Shown: in pieces, positions 37,359-49,154 of the stretch
Position numbering within the stretch: position 1 is the first letter of the stretch
Layout of the letters: each line of letters begins with the position of its first letter
Source of the DNA: Lineus longissimus
Taxonomy: Eukaryota; Nemertea; Pilidiophora; Heteronemertea; Lineidae
Direction: 5' to 3'
DNA: 64,000 bases
Assembly (NCBI RefSeq): GCF_910592395.1
Contig: NC_088312.1
Span: forward strand, 12,710,001 to 12,774,000
Made by a program: the position numbers and the translations under genes
The notes under the pieces: generated by a model
What the model was told of the DNA's origin: nothing
Database searches by the model: none
The model's input: only the letters and a program-made list of their open reading frames with translations

Positions 37359-37446
37359 CAGTAGAACCTCCCTTAGCGGACACATCTCTATTAAGGACAG
37401 CACTCGTCAGTCCCGAGGATGTCCTTAATAGAGAGGTTCTACTGTA
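37359..37446. mobile_element. Short pogo/Tigger-type MITE copy with TA flanks
   Basis: CAGTAGAACCTCCCTTAGCG at the left is mirrored by TAATAGAGAGGTTCTACTG, flanked on both sides by TA. It is the shortest complete copy of the family seen at 24.2, 24.6, 42.1 and 49.2 kb. Confidence 0.75.
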
Positions 37447-37588
37447 CATGTAAATCAAGGCTTTTGATGCAATTATTCCGACAGAAAATAATTTAGTCAG
37501 TTGATTTCATCAACTAATCAACGGTTTCAATGTTTCAGTCTATTTGAATATAAAGTCAAACTTGTATGTTCGCATTTGTTATTGATCA

Positions 37589-40500
37589 TCACGTAGCTGC
37601 AGCCTGAGGTTGTTGGCGGTCCGAGCGTGGATGTAAATCCGGCAGAATCTGGCAAGATGTGATAATGTCGATCTTGTCCTCGAGATGGAACAGGTCATTC
37701 GTCAGTAACCTCATATTGTTGGAGACATCCTGCAACAGAGACAAGCAACATGTAAATTGCGGTTCGCCATAAATTTAGACATCTTAGAAGTAGTCATTCA
37801 TGTTGATGTAACTACATGTACTGCTGAGCTTGATTGGGGCACTCAAATTGATGTAACTACTGTTATGCTCAATTGGGGGCACTCAAGTTGATGTATAAAC
37901 TACTGCTGTGCTGGATTGAGGCACTCAAGTTGGTATAACCACTGTTATGCTTGATTGAGGCACTCAAGTTGGTATAACTACTGCTATGCTTGATTGAGGC
38001 ACTCAAGTTGATGTAAACTACATGTACTGCTATGCTTGATTGGGTTACTCAAATTGATGTAACTACTGTTATGCTCAATTGGGGGCACTCAAATTGATGT
38101 ATAAACTACTGCTGTGCTGGATTGGGGCACTCAAGTTGGTATAACCACTGTTATGCTTGATTGAGGCACTCAAGTTGGTATAACTACTGCTATGCTTGAT
38201 TGAGGCACTCAAGTTGATGTAAACTACATGTACTGCTATGCTGGATTGGGGCACTCAAATTGATGTAACTACTGTTATGCTTGATTGGGGGCACTTAAGT
38301 TTATGTATAAACTACTGCTGTGCTTGATTGGGGCACTCAAGTTGGTGTAACTACTGTTGTTCTTGATTGAGGCACTCAAGTTGGTATAACTACTGCTATG
38401 ATTGATTGAGGCACTCAAGTTGGTGTATAAACTACTGCTGTGCTTGATTGATGATTGAGGCACTCAAGTTGGTATAACTACTGTTATGCTTGATTGGGGC
38501 ACTCAGGTTGATGTAACTACTGCTGTGCTTGATAGGGTCCCCGTGTGGATCCTGGGTTTCACGAGGCTGTCATAGACGTATGAGAGGTGGTATGTCCTAT
38601 TGTCTCTGTTGATGGAAGCTGTAGGGTAGGGTACTACTGAGTAGTTCAACTGGTGAGGTTGTTGAAAACTTCGTCTAAAGGTAGGAACCTTTTTTGGATC
38701 TATCATTGAAATTAACTTTCAATCAAATGTATTATCAGAGATCTGATGAAGCTGTTTAGTCATCGAAATAATCTCACTCGGGTGTTTTAGAATTAATCAC
38801 TAACCTGTATAGCACTTTGTGATTTGATAAGCTGCTGCGTGGTATTTTTCAGCTCTTTCCCAGCTCTAAGGTATGCTTGACTTTTCATGATCACCAGGTT
38901 CCTACGAAGGCTTATATTTCTCTCCTCTGGTAAAAAAAGGAACTGATCAACACCAAAGTCAATCAGTTGACCACAAACATGCATTAAACGAAATGAACAA
39001 AGATATTAAGGGTGAATTCATAAAGAGTCAGTGTTTTCCTGAACAAGTGATATATAGTAAGCTGTGGGTACACTCCGGATGCAGTGGACCGGCCTCGTTC
39101 CTCACCCTAACCACTGCAAAATGTTGTGGGCTTTCTGGGGGCTTTGTACCGATGACCACAACGAATGGGCGGGTGAATGCGGTGCTGATAGTTTATCAAC
39201 TGGCTGGCAGGGGCGCTGTAGCTGGATTAACACTTTGTGATTAATTTTCGCTAATTAGCACAAATAAAGTTTAAAGTGTCAGCTTGTGTAACATGAGATT
39301 TTATAGTACAAAGATTTTTGCATTCAATCATTTTGTTTGTTGTTTATTCACATGTAGGTCGACTAACAATACAACGCATACAATGCATACGTAGACCATC
39401 TAAACCATGGGAGAAATGCATGGGAATGAAGTGTATAAATATCAGCTACGCCATGATGTATGCCAAAGCGGGACATGTCGAGCATTCTGATTCGGTAACA
39501 GAAAATGCCCTTACAGTTTCATTACAGCAATGCCCATTGGCTAATCGTCCCTTTGGCTAATTCCCACAATTTGTGGCAGTCCATAAAGAGACCAAATTAG
39601 GATGACGCAATACTACCTAGGGAGTCTAGTTGTGGGCCGACTCCAAAAAAGCTGTCTTCCGACTTCCGTGACAACATTTTTAGGTGCAGAGTGAAAATGC
39701 ATCACATAAAAGCTCTTCCATCAACTTGGGTGTTTTTGAACAATGAGGTAACTTTGAACACCCGGCAACAGATTTTTCTCGGCATAAAAATTCATTTGGG
39801 GGAGGGGGGGGGGGTCAAAGTTACCCCATTGCTCAAAGTTACCCTGATGTGACGTGACTGAAGTCTACTTACTAAGTTTTCTGTGAAGCAAGCTGGAAAA
39901 CAAACAATGATAATAGCTAAAGATACAGTTCCACAACATGCAAAAGGCACATGACAATCTCTCACTAGCTATTTACATCAACGAAAAACCTTTCAATCAC
40001 ATCACTAGGGAGAGTGTTTGCTTTCCTTAATTTAGGCATATTCACATTGATTTCGTCATGTTCATGCCAAACACTGGTCATTGTCTTTTGCACCAAACAT
40101 TTGTATTTTTTAGCGTCATCATGAGACTGACTTGATGTCTGAGGTCACTTTTTCGTTGTTAAGGAGCAGATTTGACCATTCTCCAGAAACCACTTCAAGA
40201 GGTTAAAAAAGCCCGGGCCACAAATACGTTTAAGTGTAATTTTGAGCCCCCATGGGGGACTATAGGTAGTAGGATGGGGTTAAATTGGCTGACTAATATG
40301 CACAGTAACGGCACTGGGTCATGTTGAATTCACCATTAAATATATTCCTCGTACAAGCGTGAATAGGTTTGACATCATTAAAGATGGGGAGACCCCTATT
40401 GGCGACTTTGTCTTAACTTTATCTTGCCTACTTAACCGCTGCCTATAGTGTCCCTTTAAAGGGTGTGTATTTAGTGCAACTGGGAAGCTTGCTCAAGGGC

Positions 40501-43307
40501 TGTTGCATCAGTTTGAAGGTCTTCTCCTTTTAATTCTGCTGCCGCTTGTAGTATTGACTAGTTCATATCACTTTTCTTAAAATCTTAGTTCAAATGGCAA
40601 AATGATTCACACTTATTTTTTGGGGGGGAGAGGGCTCAATGGTACAGAACTTACGTATCATACTTGACCTGGTCCCTAATGCTGCAACTTGTCTGCCTCA
40701 TTGGTGATCCTTCCCCTGTTTCATCATCTGGCGTCGGCTCAGTTGCATTCTCATCTCCAACACCAGCTGCATCAACTGGAGTGTGAACAAAGGAAATATG
40801 AGGAACCTCGGAGCCAAGCAGTTACATCCGGAGGAACTCAGGTGTTACTGTTCACTTCTCTAGCATTGGACACAAACCTGGGAGACATTTTCCCCCATTG
40901 GCTGAAGAAAGGTGCAAAAACGAAATGTGCCCCAATCAGTGTGTCACTTTTTCTCATTCTAGGACTTTTATCAGTGTTGCAGCAAATATATTCAAACTCG
41001 CATTTCCATTGGAGACAAGACCACCATTGAATATTCATAGGTTGGAGGTTCCAGACCTATCAATTAGACGCGAGTATGTTTTTAACTGTCAAGTGCATAT
41101 TTGGAGAGGTATTGAAAAGATATTTGGTGTGGCAAGTCTACAGATATATAGAAATTATTTGATGAAAAAATTAATTTCGAATTTTGCTAATTTGGCAATA
41201 GGGGTGTGTTTTGAGATTTTTCTGCCAGTTGGCTGAAAAGAGTTGAAATATCAACGTCTGCCCAATTTGTCAATTATCAAAAAATTTCTGTGGTCAACTA
41301 CCAGTTTACTTTTCACCATTTACTTGCCCGACTGCCCGGAATATCATATCAAAATTTCAGATTCACAACCCCATGTAGTATTTGATGCAACGAGGTCAGA
41401 CATTGACAATTTACCTGCTACAGCTAAAAGGCTTAAAAAATCAATGGTGGTCTTGTCTCCATTTGTTTTTATCTTACTGGCAGAGAGCAGTAAATAACCT
41501 TGGAGCTAGAATTCCTGAGTGCCCATTCCCATTCATTACATAAGTACTGGAACCGAGGCTGTTGATTTAAAGGCCTACGCCGTTGTTTAAACATTTTGAA
41601 TTTGTAATTCACTAATTGAATCAAAAAATTTCCAATTGCGGAAATATGAACTAACTATGAATTTCAACATTGTCGTTGTGTAGGCTCTACAAATACTATG
41701 AATACGAAGTTTAAACAAATTTGTATTCATAATAACTGCACTACGGCATTGCGTATTAGAGGATTTCTATCTAACTGGACCATCAATTATTACGAACGGC
41801 GTACCCATTTAAAGCTGATGTTCACCTGTACTTCAGCCAATGGCACAACAAAGGAGGGAAATGTCTCTGGGTTTTGTGAGCAGGGCTGGTGAAGCAACAT
41901 TGACCCTTGATTTCATCAGGAGACACTGAAGCTGCTAGCAGGTACGCTAGTCTAGATGCATGTACTTAAAACAACATAATACAGGGGCTTGTTATAAACC
42001 GCGAGATGCAGAATACGAAATCGTGAGATGCCAACCTCGGTGGTGCACAAATCACCAGCCCATTGTCAATGGGTCAGTGATCATGAGTTACACTTTGTAA
42101 TCACACATGCATGTACAAGAGAACCTTTCTATTAAGGACACCCTCTGGACTGAGAAGTGCTGTTCATAGTAGAGAGGTGTCCTGATTAGAGATATCAAAT
42201 TGAATGAAAACAACCAATTGGGATCAAAACTAGCGTCCTTAGCCAAGAAGGTGTCCTTGATAGAGAGGTGTCCGCTAATAAGGGAGGCTCCAAGTGAGTA
42301 TCTCGTATCCAGTATGAAGATCAGATGAAGACATGCAAGATGTTAACCTCTTGAATCCCGGTGACCGACCAGTCGGTCATTTTAAAATAACGTTTTTCCC
42401 CAACGACCGACAGGTCAGTCCAAGTGATATTTTTATTCCCTTGACCTGGGACGCTAGTTTATTGTATGTTTCAGCGTGTTTGATGTACAGTAGGGTCAGT
42501 TAGAGCATACCTAGGTACATGGCGCCTTGGTACCAGACTTTGGCGGTTGTATGCGGGCGCTATACATCGTGAAAGTCAGACCCAATTTCGCAACCACGTG
42601 ACCACCCTAGGATCCTGGTATTTTCAAGTTTTGGGATTCAAGAAGTTAATGGCCACTTTTGCATACCTTTCAAGGGTGGTAGGTCATCAGTTGCCATATC
42701 ATCTCCATCTGATTCTGACGCCTCACCCCTTACACTTACTGCCATTGGACACGTTGGACCATCGGCCTGGAACTAAGAGATACTGATTGATTAAAACGAA
42801 ATGGCTAGGGGCCATGTGCTCACCTGTTGTCAATAACACTTGACAGGAATAGGATAATTGGTATAAGAGTAGCCTAATCCTCGATCGCAGTGCAGACACA
42901 ATGCCATGCGCTTTCTACTCTTTCAGTGTCAGTAGTCGGGCATAACAACCAGATGAAAAGGCATGCTCAAGGCTAGGCCTACAACGTTTGATTGCACATT
43001 TGCAGCGCTCTGGTTGGGCGCTTTTTTCCTACCGCTACCGGATACCGGTACAATCTGCACGAAGGGTATGGATTTAAACAGGCATGACAAGCCAGGATTT
43101 GTTGAAATATCGACAGGCGATGTATATTGAAAACTACTGGTTAGGGTTGCGGTTGTATAATATTTGACCCATTTGGCTTCCCATAGATTCAGAAACTAAG
43201 AATATAGGGCAGTCACTCACAGTCATATTCTGAGCAATATTAGCAACCTCTTCGTCAACATCCGACTCTGATGCCTCCCCTGCAATAAGGGCTTGGTCCT
43301 TCTCCAT
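37589..43307 (-). CDS. BLOC1S3: BLOC-1 subunit 3 (BLOC1S3), six coding exons
   Basis: BLOC1S3 is a subunit of BLOC-1, which acts in making lysosome-related organelles. Exons, 5' to 3' on the minus strand: 43307-43221, 42766-42667, 40775-40655, 39892-39873 (20 nt), 38926-38805 and 37729-37589. All junctions are GT-AG and phases join, giving 196 aa. Landmarks are two acidic GEASESD motifs, DLPPLK, then the helical part with LLHRKL, RRNLVIMKSQAYLRAGKEL, NDLFHLEDKIDIITSCQILP and DL. These line up with vertebrate BLOC1S3, including its doubled E(A)xE(S/T)D motifs and the LDIVAGCRLLPDI ending. The microexon supplies the start of the coiled region and is required for frame. The ATG at 43307 follows a possible acceptor, so a 5' UTR exon nearer SNIP1 is likely. 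Confidence 0.9.
37800..38535. repeat. ~40-bp minisatellite with a 206-bp higher-order period
   Basis: About 18 units of the type GCACTCAAGTTGGTATAACT plus ACTGCTATGCTTGATTGAG fill the last BLOC1S3 intron. Five-unit blocks repeat: the word AAATTGATGTAACTACTGTT recurs at about 37846, 38052 and 38258, exactly 206 bp apart. The SSSYTNLSA open frame on the minus strand is its translation and not a protein. Confidence 0.85.
40235..40462. mobile_element. ~230-bp MITE, copy 1 (inverted relative to 48165-48385)
   Basis: Contains CCCATGGGGGACTATAGGTA, GCTGACTAATATGCACAGTA, CTCGTACAAGCGTGAA, CCCCTATTGGCGACTTTGTC and CTATAGTGTCCCTTTAAAGG. The same words appear reversed at 48165-48385. The ends (CCCTTTAA / GGGGGACTATAGGCAG-type) are imperfect inverted repeats. 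Lies in BLOC1S3 intron 3. Confidence 0.6.
41011..41460. mobile_element. ~450-bp TIR element, copy A
   Basis: Ends GGAGACAAGACCACCATTGA and the mirrored TCAATGGTGGTCTTGTCTCC. The interior shares long segments with copies B (50328-50760) and C (51307-51752), e.g. AATTTCGAATTTTGCTAATT, TGCCAGTTGGCTGAAAAGAG and CCATTTACTTGCCCGACTG. No transposase. Lies in BLOC1S3 intron 2. Confidence 0.85.
42115..42295. mobile_element. pogo/Tigger-type MITE copy
   Basis: AGAGAACCTTTCTATTAAGG, CTGCTCATAG-type GTGCTGTTCATAGTAGAGAG, AACCAATTGGGATCAAAACTA and GTGTCCGCTAATAAGGGAGG match the 49.2-kb copy segment by segment. Lies in BLOC1S3 intron 2. Confidence 0.65.
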
Positions 43308-43686
43308 CGTCAATGCCACAAAAAATCTGTTGTTTTTCAAAATATGATAATAGGTGCAACTACTGTCGTGTTGTTGTCTACTTCCGTCAACTTACATTCT
43401 GGCGTTTCATTTTTATGGGGCGCCATCAGACAAAATTAAAATGTTAAAAAACCAATGTCGTTGTATTAGCATTTACGACTAGGCCTATCATGATAGACTT
43501 TGATTCATCCAAAAAGGAATAAGATAACGTAGGCCTATATTTACGAAAATGATAGTTTTTGAATTATCAAGAATTGTTGTTATGAAATTGTCGTTGCAAT
43601 TTCTCTGTTAGCTCATTTGCTAGGCTATTTCATTGTATTTCCGGCCTCGATTTTCTGATACGTTTTTCGATAAAAAACTCAGTTAA
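43308..43686. promoter_or_regulatory. Head-to-head intergenic region of BLOC1S3 and SNIP1
   Basis: Only 379 bp separate the BLOC1S3 start (minus, 43307) from the SNIP1 start (plus, 43687). It probably contains both 5' UTRs and a shared promoter. On the minus strand a short frame with donor (ATGGCGCCCCATAAA...GAAT|GTAAGT, about 43428-43396) may be a BLOC1S3 upstream exon, but its phase does not fit the next exon, so it is at best untranslated. Confidence 0.5.
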
Positions 43687-46279
43687 ATGGCTCCCAAGAA
43701 GGCACGACGAGATAGAAAATACTCTTCTAGTCCCGAATACCATCACAGATCAAAAAAACATCGGCATCGATCCAGATCGTCCAGTGAAGAACGGGTAATA
43801 CTGGTTGAAAGTGACCATATTTTTGTTGTGTAGCAGCACGTACAAATCCAATGCATAACATAAAACCATGTAACAATAACATACACACAGTTACTGTACA
43901 CTGCATGCATGATGTTGATGATGCATGTTGTGTGTAATGACTCGTGCTGCGAAAAAAATTTCGACCTTTTCACAAGCAGCGTATCCTAAGTTTACGAAGA
44001 CATGATATATGCCTGCAGAAAACCTATTTTTGATTGATGCTCTCTTGCGAGTGGTAGAATTTGGTACCGGTAAGTTTTTCCACGACCACACGCACATCAC
44101 CGGCTTATCTTGTCTGTATAATACTTGTTACGATAAACAGTGTAACATCCCAAGTGTACAACACTTCACCTTTGTAGAAGAGAATTGATAAAGAAGGTGA
44201 AATATACTTTAAGTGGACGAGCAAAGACTGAGCGCCATCGGCAATCAAGTGTGTGCACTGCAGGCCCATCCTCGCCATGCCGACTCACTTCCACCCTTGA
44301 AATTGGCAACGTCCCTCAGACTACGCTATTTGTATTTCCTCATTGCTGTTTACAACCGTTTTCATGTTCTCAGAGTCAGAGTCGACGTCACCGCCATAAT
44401 GAGAGCAGCCCAGAAAGCGATGATGGTCATCGTCACAAGAGTCGTCACAACAAAGGTCACAGACATGACAGAAGAGATAAAAGGGATCACAAGTTTGAGG
44501 TGAGACAGAGTTGATTTTTTTATGGGGTACACTGTTCATAATTACTGGCATGACAGGGTTTCCGTCAGAGGGGGGGATTCATCCCCCCTAAAATATTTCA
44601 AGGGGGATATCCCCCCTTAATTTTGAGCACAAAAGTTTGTTTGACTGTCAAATGAGTAATTTTTATGATTTGATATGTAAAATAAGAGCATTTGGGAGCC
44701 AACTGTAGCGGTTATAGGGCCAAAAAACGTCTCATTATCATTTACCTTTTTTAAGAAAAAAAAAATTTTAGAAAAATTTTTTTTTGTTTGCTCCCCCTCA
44801 AATTTAATCCTGGCGGAAACTCTTCATGACCAGTGGTCCTGGAAAATAGAAATTTTTGCAGTTAAACACAATACCGTAGTGCAGTTATTACATTGTATGC
44901 ATACGAATTTGCTGAAACTTGGTATTTGTAATATTTGTAATGTCTTCACAACCGCAATACTGACATTTTTATCTAGTACGTATAATTCACCCAATTGAAA
45001 ATCTTCAAATTCAATAACAAAGTACTGTCATTTTGTTTAACGAACGACGTAGGCCTTTAAAATTGCACAATTTTTCTGAAACTCTCCCTTTGGGTAGAAG
45101 CCAAGTTCCGGGAAGATGCCTTCAAAGCCACCTTTAGGCATACGGGCATAGGGTAACTTCAAAAAGTAATGTGCCCTCAAACATGGTACATGTGATTAGA
45201 CCTCAAGATACATGTAGACATGAAATATTCCATTAGATTTTGAGAAAGATGAATGGAACTTCGATTTCCCTCCGCCCTCCTCCTCCTTTTTCTCTACCCA
45301 AACAATAGAAAGATCAAATCTTCTATCATTCTTGTATTGTTCGGGACTCCTGTCCATTATAGTCTGATCAGAGTCTGATCAGTCCGACTCCTTATGGCGA
45401 GCTGGTGATTCTTTCCTACTGTTGCAAGAAATCAGAATGTTATTTTTGAATATTTTTGATATATCTGAGAAAACAATCTAAATATGTTTTCTGTTACCAT
45501 GTACCCAAATATTGATGGTCTTCTTTTATGGATGACTTGATTAGGTTTGAGTGTATAATTATTGAGCTGACAAACATGATCAGATGTTAAATGTGGTCGA
45601 ATCCTATTTTTTTCAGAACGTACGAGTGAAACGAGAGCCTACTGATGCTGAAGAGCGGCAACGCTACGATGATCGAAGACGAGAAAATCGTAGGAATCGA
45701 CCTCAAAATCCATTTACTGCTGACAGCCATAATGAAAGATACGGGAGACAGGATGCCGCGGCCGGGAGTGCTGAGCCTCCGCAGCCTAAGGAAGAACCAG
45801 ACTTTGCTCTTTCGGGAAAATTGACCGAGGATACTAACACATATCGTGGTGTAGTAATCAAATACAATCAGCCACCTGAAGCTAGGAAACCGCGGAAACG
45901 GTGGCGTTTGTATCCATTCAAAGGGGACCAGGCTCTCCCGATGTTGCCAGTGCATAGGCATAGTGCATATCTTTTGGGTAGGGAGCGCCTAATAGCTGAC
46001 ATTCCAGTTGACCATCCGTCGTGCTCAAAACAACACGCGGTACTCCAGTATCGTTTGGTAGATTATGAACGTGACGACGGAACGATGGGCCGCCAGGTCC
46101 GGCCTTATGTTATAGATCTCGGTTCCACCAATGGCACATATGTGAACAATCAGCGCATTGAAGCGCAGAGATATGTGCAACTCATTGAGAAGGACGTCCT
46201 GAAGTTTGGTTATAGCACACGCGAGTACGTCCTCTTGCATGAGAAAAGTGACTTTGCAGAGATTGATGACTATGACTGA
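43687..46279 (+). CDS. SNIP1: Smad nuclear-interacting protein 1 homologue (FHA domain), three exons
   Basis: SNIP1 is a nuclear FHA-domain protein of the spliceosome and of TGF-beta and NF-kB transcription control. Exons: 43687-43794, 44374-44499 and 45617-46279, all phase 0 with GT-AG borders (the second donor is GAG|GTGAGA), giving 298 aa. The first two exons encode an Arg/His/Ser-rich region (RSKKHRHRSRSSSEER; HRHKSRHNKGHRHDRRDKRD) and the third begins NVRVKREP. The C-terminal FHA domain keeps the expected phosphothreonine-binding signature: YLLGRER, HPSCSKQHAVLQYR and DLGSTNGTYVNNQRI, ending in an acidic tail. It is shorter than vertebrate SNIP1, mainly in the low-complexity N-terminus. 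The ORF reading upstream into 45584 is intron. Confidence 0.95.
44556..44822. mobile_element. ~265-bp MITE in SNIP1 intron 2
   Basis: GGGTTTCCGTCAGAGGGGG at the left is mirrored imperfectly by CCTGGCGGAAACTCT at the right. CATGAC occurs on both flanks (44550 and 44825 regions), a possible target duplication. The ends resemble a family starting GGGTTTCCGCCAGGA. Non-coding. Confidence 0.55.
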
Positions 46280-46295
46280 GTTTGGGCTTCTTTGG

Positions 46296-47025
46296 TACAG
46301 TCTAGCTCATATTAAATATCAACACCTACTTCATACAATATTTCGCCAACTAATGAACCAAATTCAATGCGGTTTTTAGCATATTGTCAGAAATTTTGTT
46401 TTCTTATCATACATTATAGCAGGAATGTGATTGCATAAGTTTTTCATTATGTAATCGGCCATTTAAAAAACCCTCACTCAAAAACTTTTTTATTTCGAAA
46501 TTTTTTTTAAAGTCTTTTCTTTTCAATGATAAAATACAAAGTTCCAAGAATCTTGGTATTTAGTTCATTAAAATCGACCAATCAGAACTCTAGATATGGC
46601 AATTTTAAGAGAGCGCACTTAGATCAAAACAGTAGGCGTGAATTGGTGTGTTCTATTGTTGGAATGGCAAACCATTGTGTTGTCTACACAGTGCGTCCCA
46701 TAAAATTGCATTTATTTTGTTATATCTCCACCACCGCTTGTTCGATTTTCAGAAAATAAAACTAAATATCTTAGAATGGTGTGCGCTGTCATTTTAGGGA
46801 GATTTTTTTCAAAAAAAATTAGAAATTAAACTATTTTTGGAAGGGTTTTTTAAATGAACGATTATATAATGAAAAACCTGTTTCATTACATTTCTGCCAT
46901 AATGGATGATCAAAAAACTAAATTTCTAACAATATGCTGAAAACCGCATTGCATTTCGTGCATTAGTGTGGGAGATATCGTTTGAAGTACATGTAGGTGG
47001 TGATATCAATATGAGCTAGACTGTA
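46296..47025. mobile_element. 730-bp TIR element directly behind the SNIP1 stop codon
   Basis: TACAGTCTAGCTCATATTAA at 46296 is mirrored by ATCAATATGAGCTAGACTGTA ending 47025; inner arms (AATGCGGTTTTTAGCATATT and mirror at ~46935-46955) extend the inverted repeat to ~150 bp with gaps. Outer bases are TA on both sides. The SNIP1 stop codon is at 46277-46279, so the 3' UTR must run into the element, which contains ATTAAA and AATAAA (about 46755) candidates for poly(A) signals. Confidence 0.75.
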
Positions 47026-47029
47026 CATT

Positions 47030-48160
47030 TTGTGGTTTTTGTTTTTCTGTAAACCTTTGGCCAGGCCTCTCAATGACACCATCGAATGCACACTGTTTAG
47101 CGTTGTCTGCGCCAAAATGAGATGTGCCCAAAATTGAGTGGCAAAACCCCCCTAAAAAATTGTAATTTTTTACCTTTATTTTGGAAGTTATCATAAATCA
47201 GGTTCATCTCCAACATGATTTTTCCAAAAAAACAAAAACTTTGCAGCGGAAGACGGACGTTTGGTGCAGACACATTGAAATCACATCAAAATGAAGGAAA
47301 GCAGTGTGTGCCTCAAGACGATGTGAAAAAGATGGATGAAAATTGTAAGCCTACTAGGCTTCATGAAGACTATTATCACGGTTGTCAATCTCAACCACAT
47401 GGTTCTGTCATCGTAACAAAATCACTAACGACGTGCAATTTATGATTAAAGAAAGGTTATCCCGCCATGCGAAAATCCTTCTCAGAATCCGTGTTCTCTG
47501 CACTAAATTTCTTCGGTCAGTCAGGTGCTGTGCTGTTTATGACACCATTCAATAATTTTAGTTTGGGTATCTGGGTGTTAAAACAGAGAAACTATAACAC
47601 CAACTCAAAGAATCTGTTCGGGTGCTAACTTTTTTGTTCGGGTTGTAAAATGGAAAAATAATTTGTCCTGGTGCTTTGCTTGGACAAAAAAGGATGGTAG
47701 AGAACCCTATTTTCATAGGCTTTAAAAGTTTGTCCCCAATCTTTCTACATGTATTCCTTCTGTACATGTATAATCAGTCTGAACAGGGATGGATTTCCAT
47801 ACAATGTAGCATTTGATGTGCATGACCATATTAATGACCATACACAAAGTACTCACAGTTTTTAATTAAAATTTATTATCTTTATTATAGCATTACTGCA
47901 TTGGCAGGCAAGTAACTTCGACTGTCTTATGATCCGGGATCTCAACTGAATCTTAATTATAGGCATCATGTGAAAATTTGGTACAGGTTTTTAGGGGTGG
48001 GTGAAGGGGAGGGGCAACCTGCATGTTCCTGCTTCAAATGCTTAATTCAATTGATTTCTAGGCAATGTGCTTGATGTAAATGATAACAAACCCTCTCATT
48101 GGTCAATGGCTTCGGCAATCATCGGAAATATCCGAACCAAACCAAACGACGGGTAAATAG
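47030..48160. other. Intergenic stretch, nothing recognised
   Basis: Only short unsupported frames. No splice-supported exon found on either strand. Confidence 0.4.
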
Positions 48161-48164
48161 CACT

Positions 48165-48385
48165 TCCCTTTAAAGGGACAAAACAGGCAGCAGCTAGGCA
48201 GGCAAGATAAAGTTACACAAATTCGCCAATAGGGGTCTCTCACATCTCACAGTACGTCGAAATGATTCATGCTTGTACGAGGAATGTGAGGAATCTGACA
48301 TGACCCAGGGCCCTTACTGTGTATATTAGTCAGCTGAATATGGCCAAATAAGCCCCTCTGCTCCTGCCTATAGTCCCCCTTTAAG
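48165..48385. mobile_element. ~220-bp MITE, copy 2 (inverted relative to 40235-40462)
   Basis: CCCTTTAAAGGGACAAAACAG, GGCAGGCAAGATAAAGTTAC, CGCCAATAGGGGTCTC, GCTTGTACGAGGAATGTGAG and CTGCCTATAGTCCCCCTTT mirror the 40.2-kb copy. Confidence 0.6.
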
Positions 48386-49150
48386 AGCACAGATTACTAA
48401 TTTTCACAATCATAGTCTCAGTCTGCTACAAAATTGTGCTGCACTTTAAAATAGGGTTACCGATCATGGACCAGGTATGAATACGTTGAGGTGGAACACT
48501 GCATGTACATTTCTTGGTTGTTTCTGTGTTGAAAGATTATATAGCATAGCAGTATATATAAAGCAGGAAACAAGATTTCTAAAGACTAATTGGAGATGCA
48601 TGTACATGATATACCTAGCCTTTGCGATTTAAGTTTTTTTCTCTCGATTTTCACGTGTTTCATCTCTGCCAAGTCTCATCAAAATAGCTCATGCGATGGG
48701 AAGTGAGAGACACTCCTGATTAAATTTAAGTCTAGCTGCTGATCATCTTCAGTGTTTACTCAGTACAAAGACAAGTAAGGCCTTGATTAGATAAAAAGGG
48801 AATGAGAGCAAATTTGTATCAGTTTTCTCCACACCCTTGCCTCTCCCCCTGCCCCCCCCCCCCCCCCCACGGGTCCAATTTCTGCCCCCCCCCCCTTAAA
48901 AATGGTCGCCCCCCCCTAAAAATGGCCGTTTGGGAAAATGACCACTTTATTCGTTTTATCCACCTTGAAATGCTATATTATGACCCCCAAATGCCTTTAG
49001 AATACTTCTGAAATGCTTCTGAAGTCCTAGTTGAAATCTTCAAAATATGACCTTCTAACAAGAATTTGCCAGAACAATTTTCCCAGTGTGCACATAAACG
49101 AGGCGAAAACAGAAAAAAACTTTAGGTTACCCCACTCTCAACTCAAGTGA
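48386..49150. other. Intergenic; contains C-rich runs and presumably the promoter of the LamG gene
   Basis: Two long C runs (about 48850-48890) and CCCCCCCTAAAAATGG words. No coding feature. The next gene starts at 49155, so its promoter should lie here, but no core element stands out. Confidence 0.35.
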
Positions 49151-49154
49151 AAGG

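Noticed and set aside
38275-38463. Minus-strand SSSYTNLSAS repeat ORF
   Set aside because: Translation of the 40-bp minisatellite in a BLOC1S3 intron.
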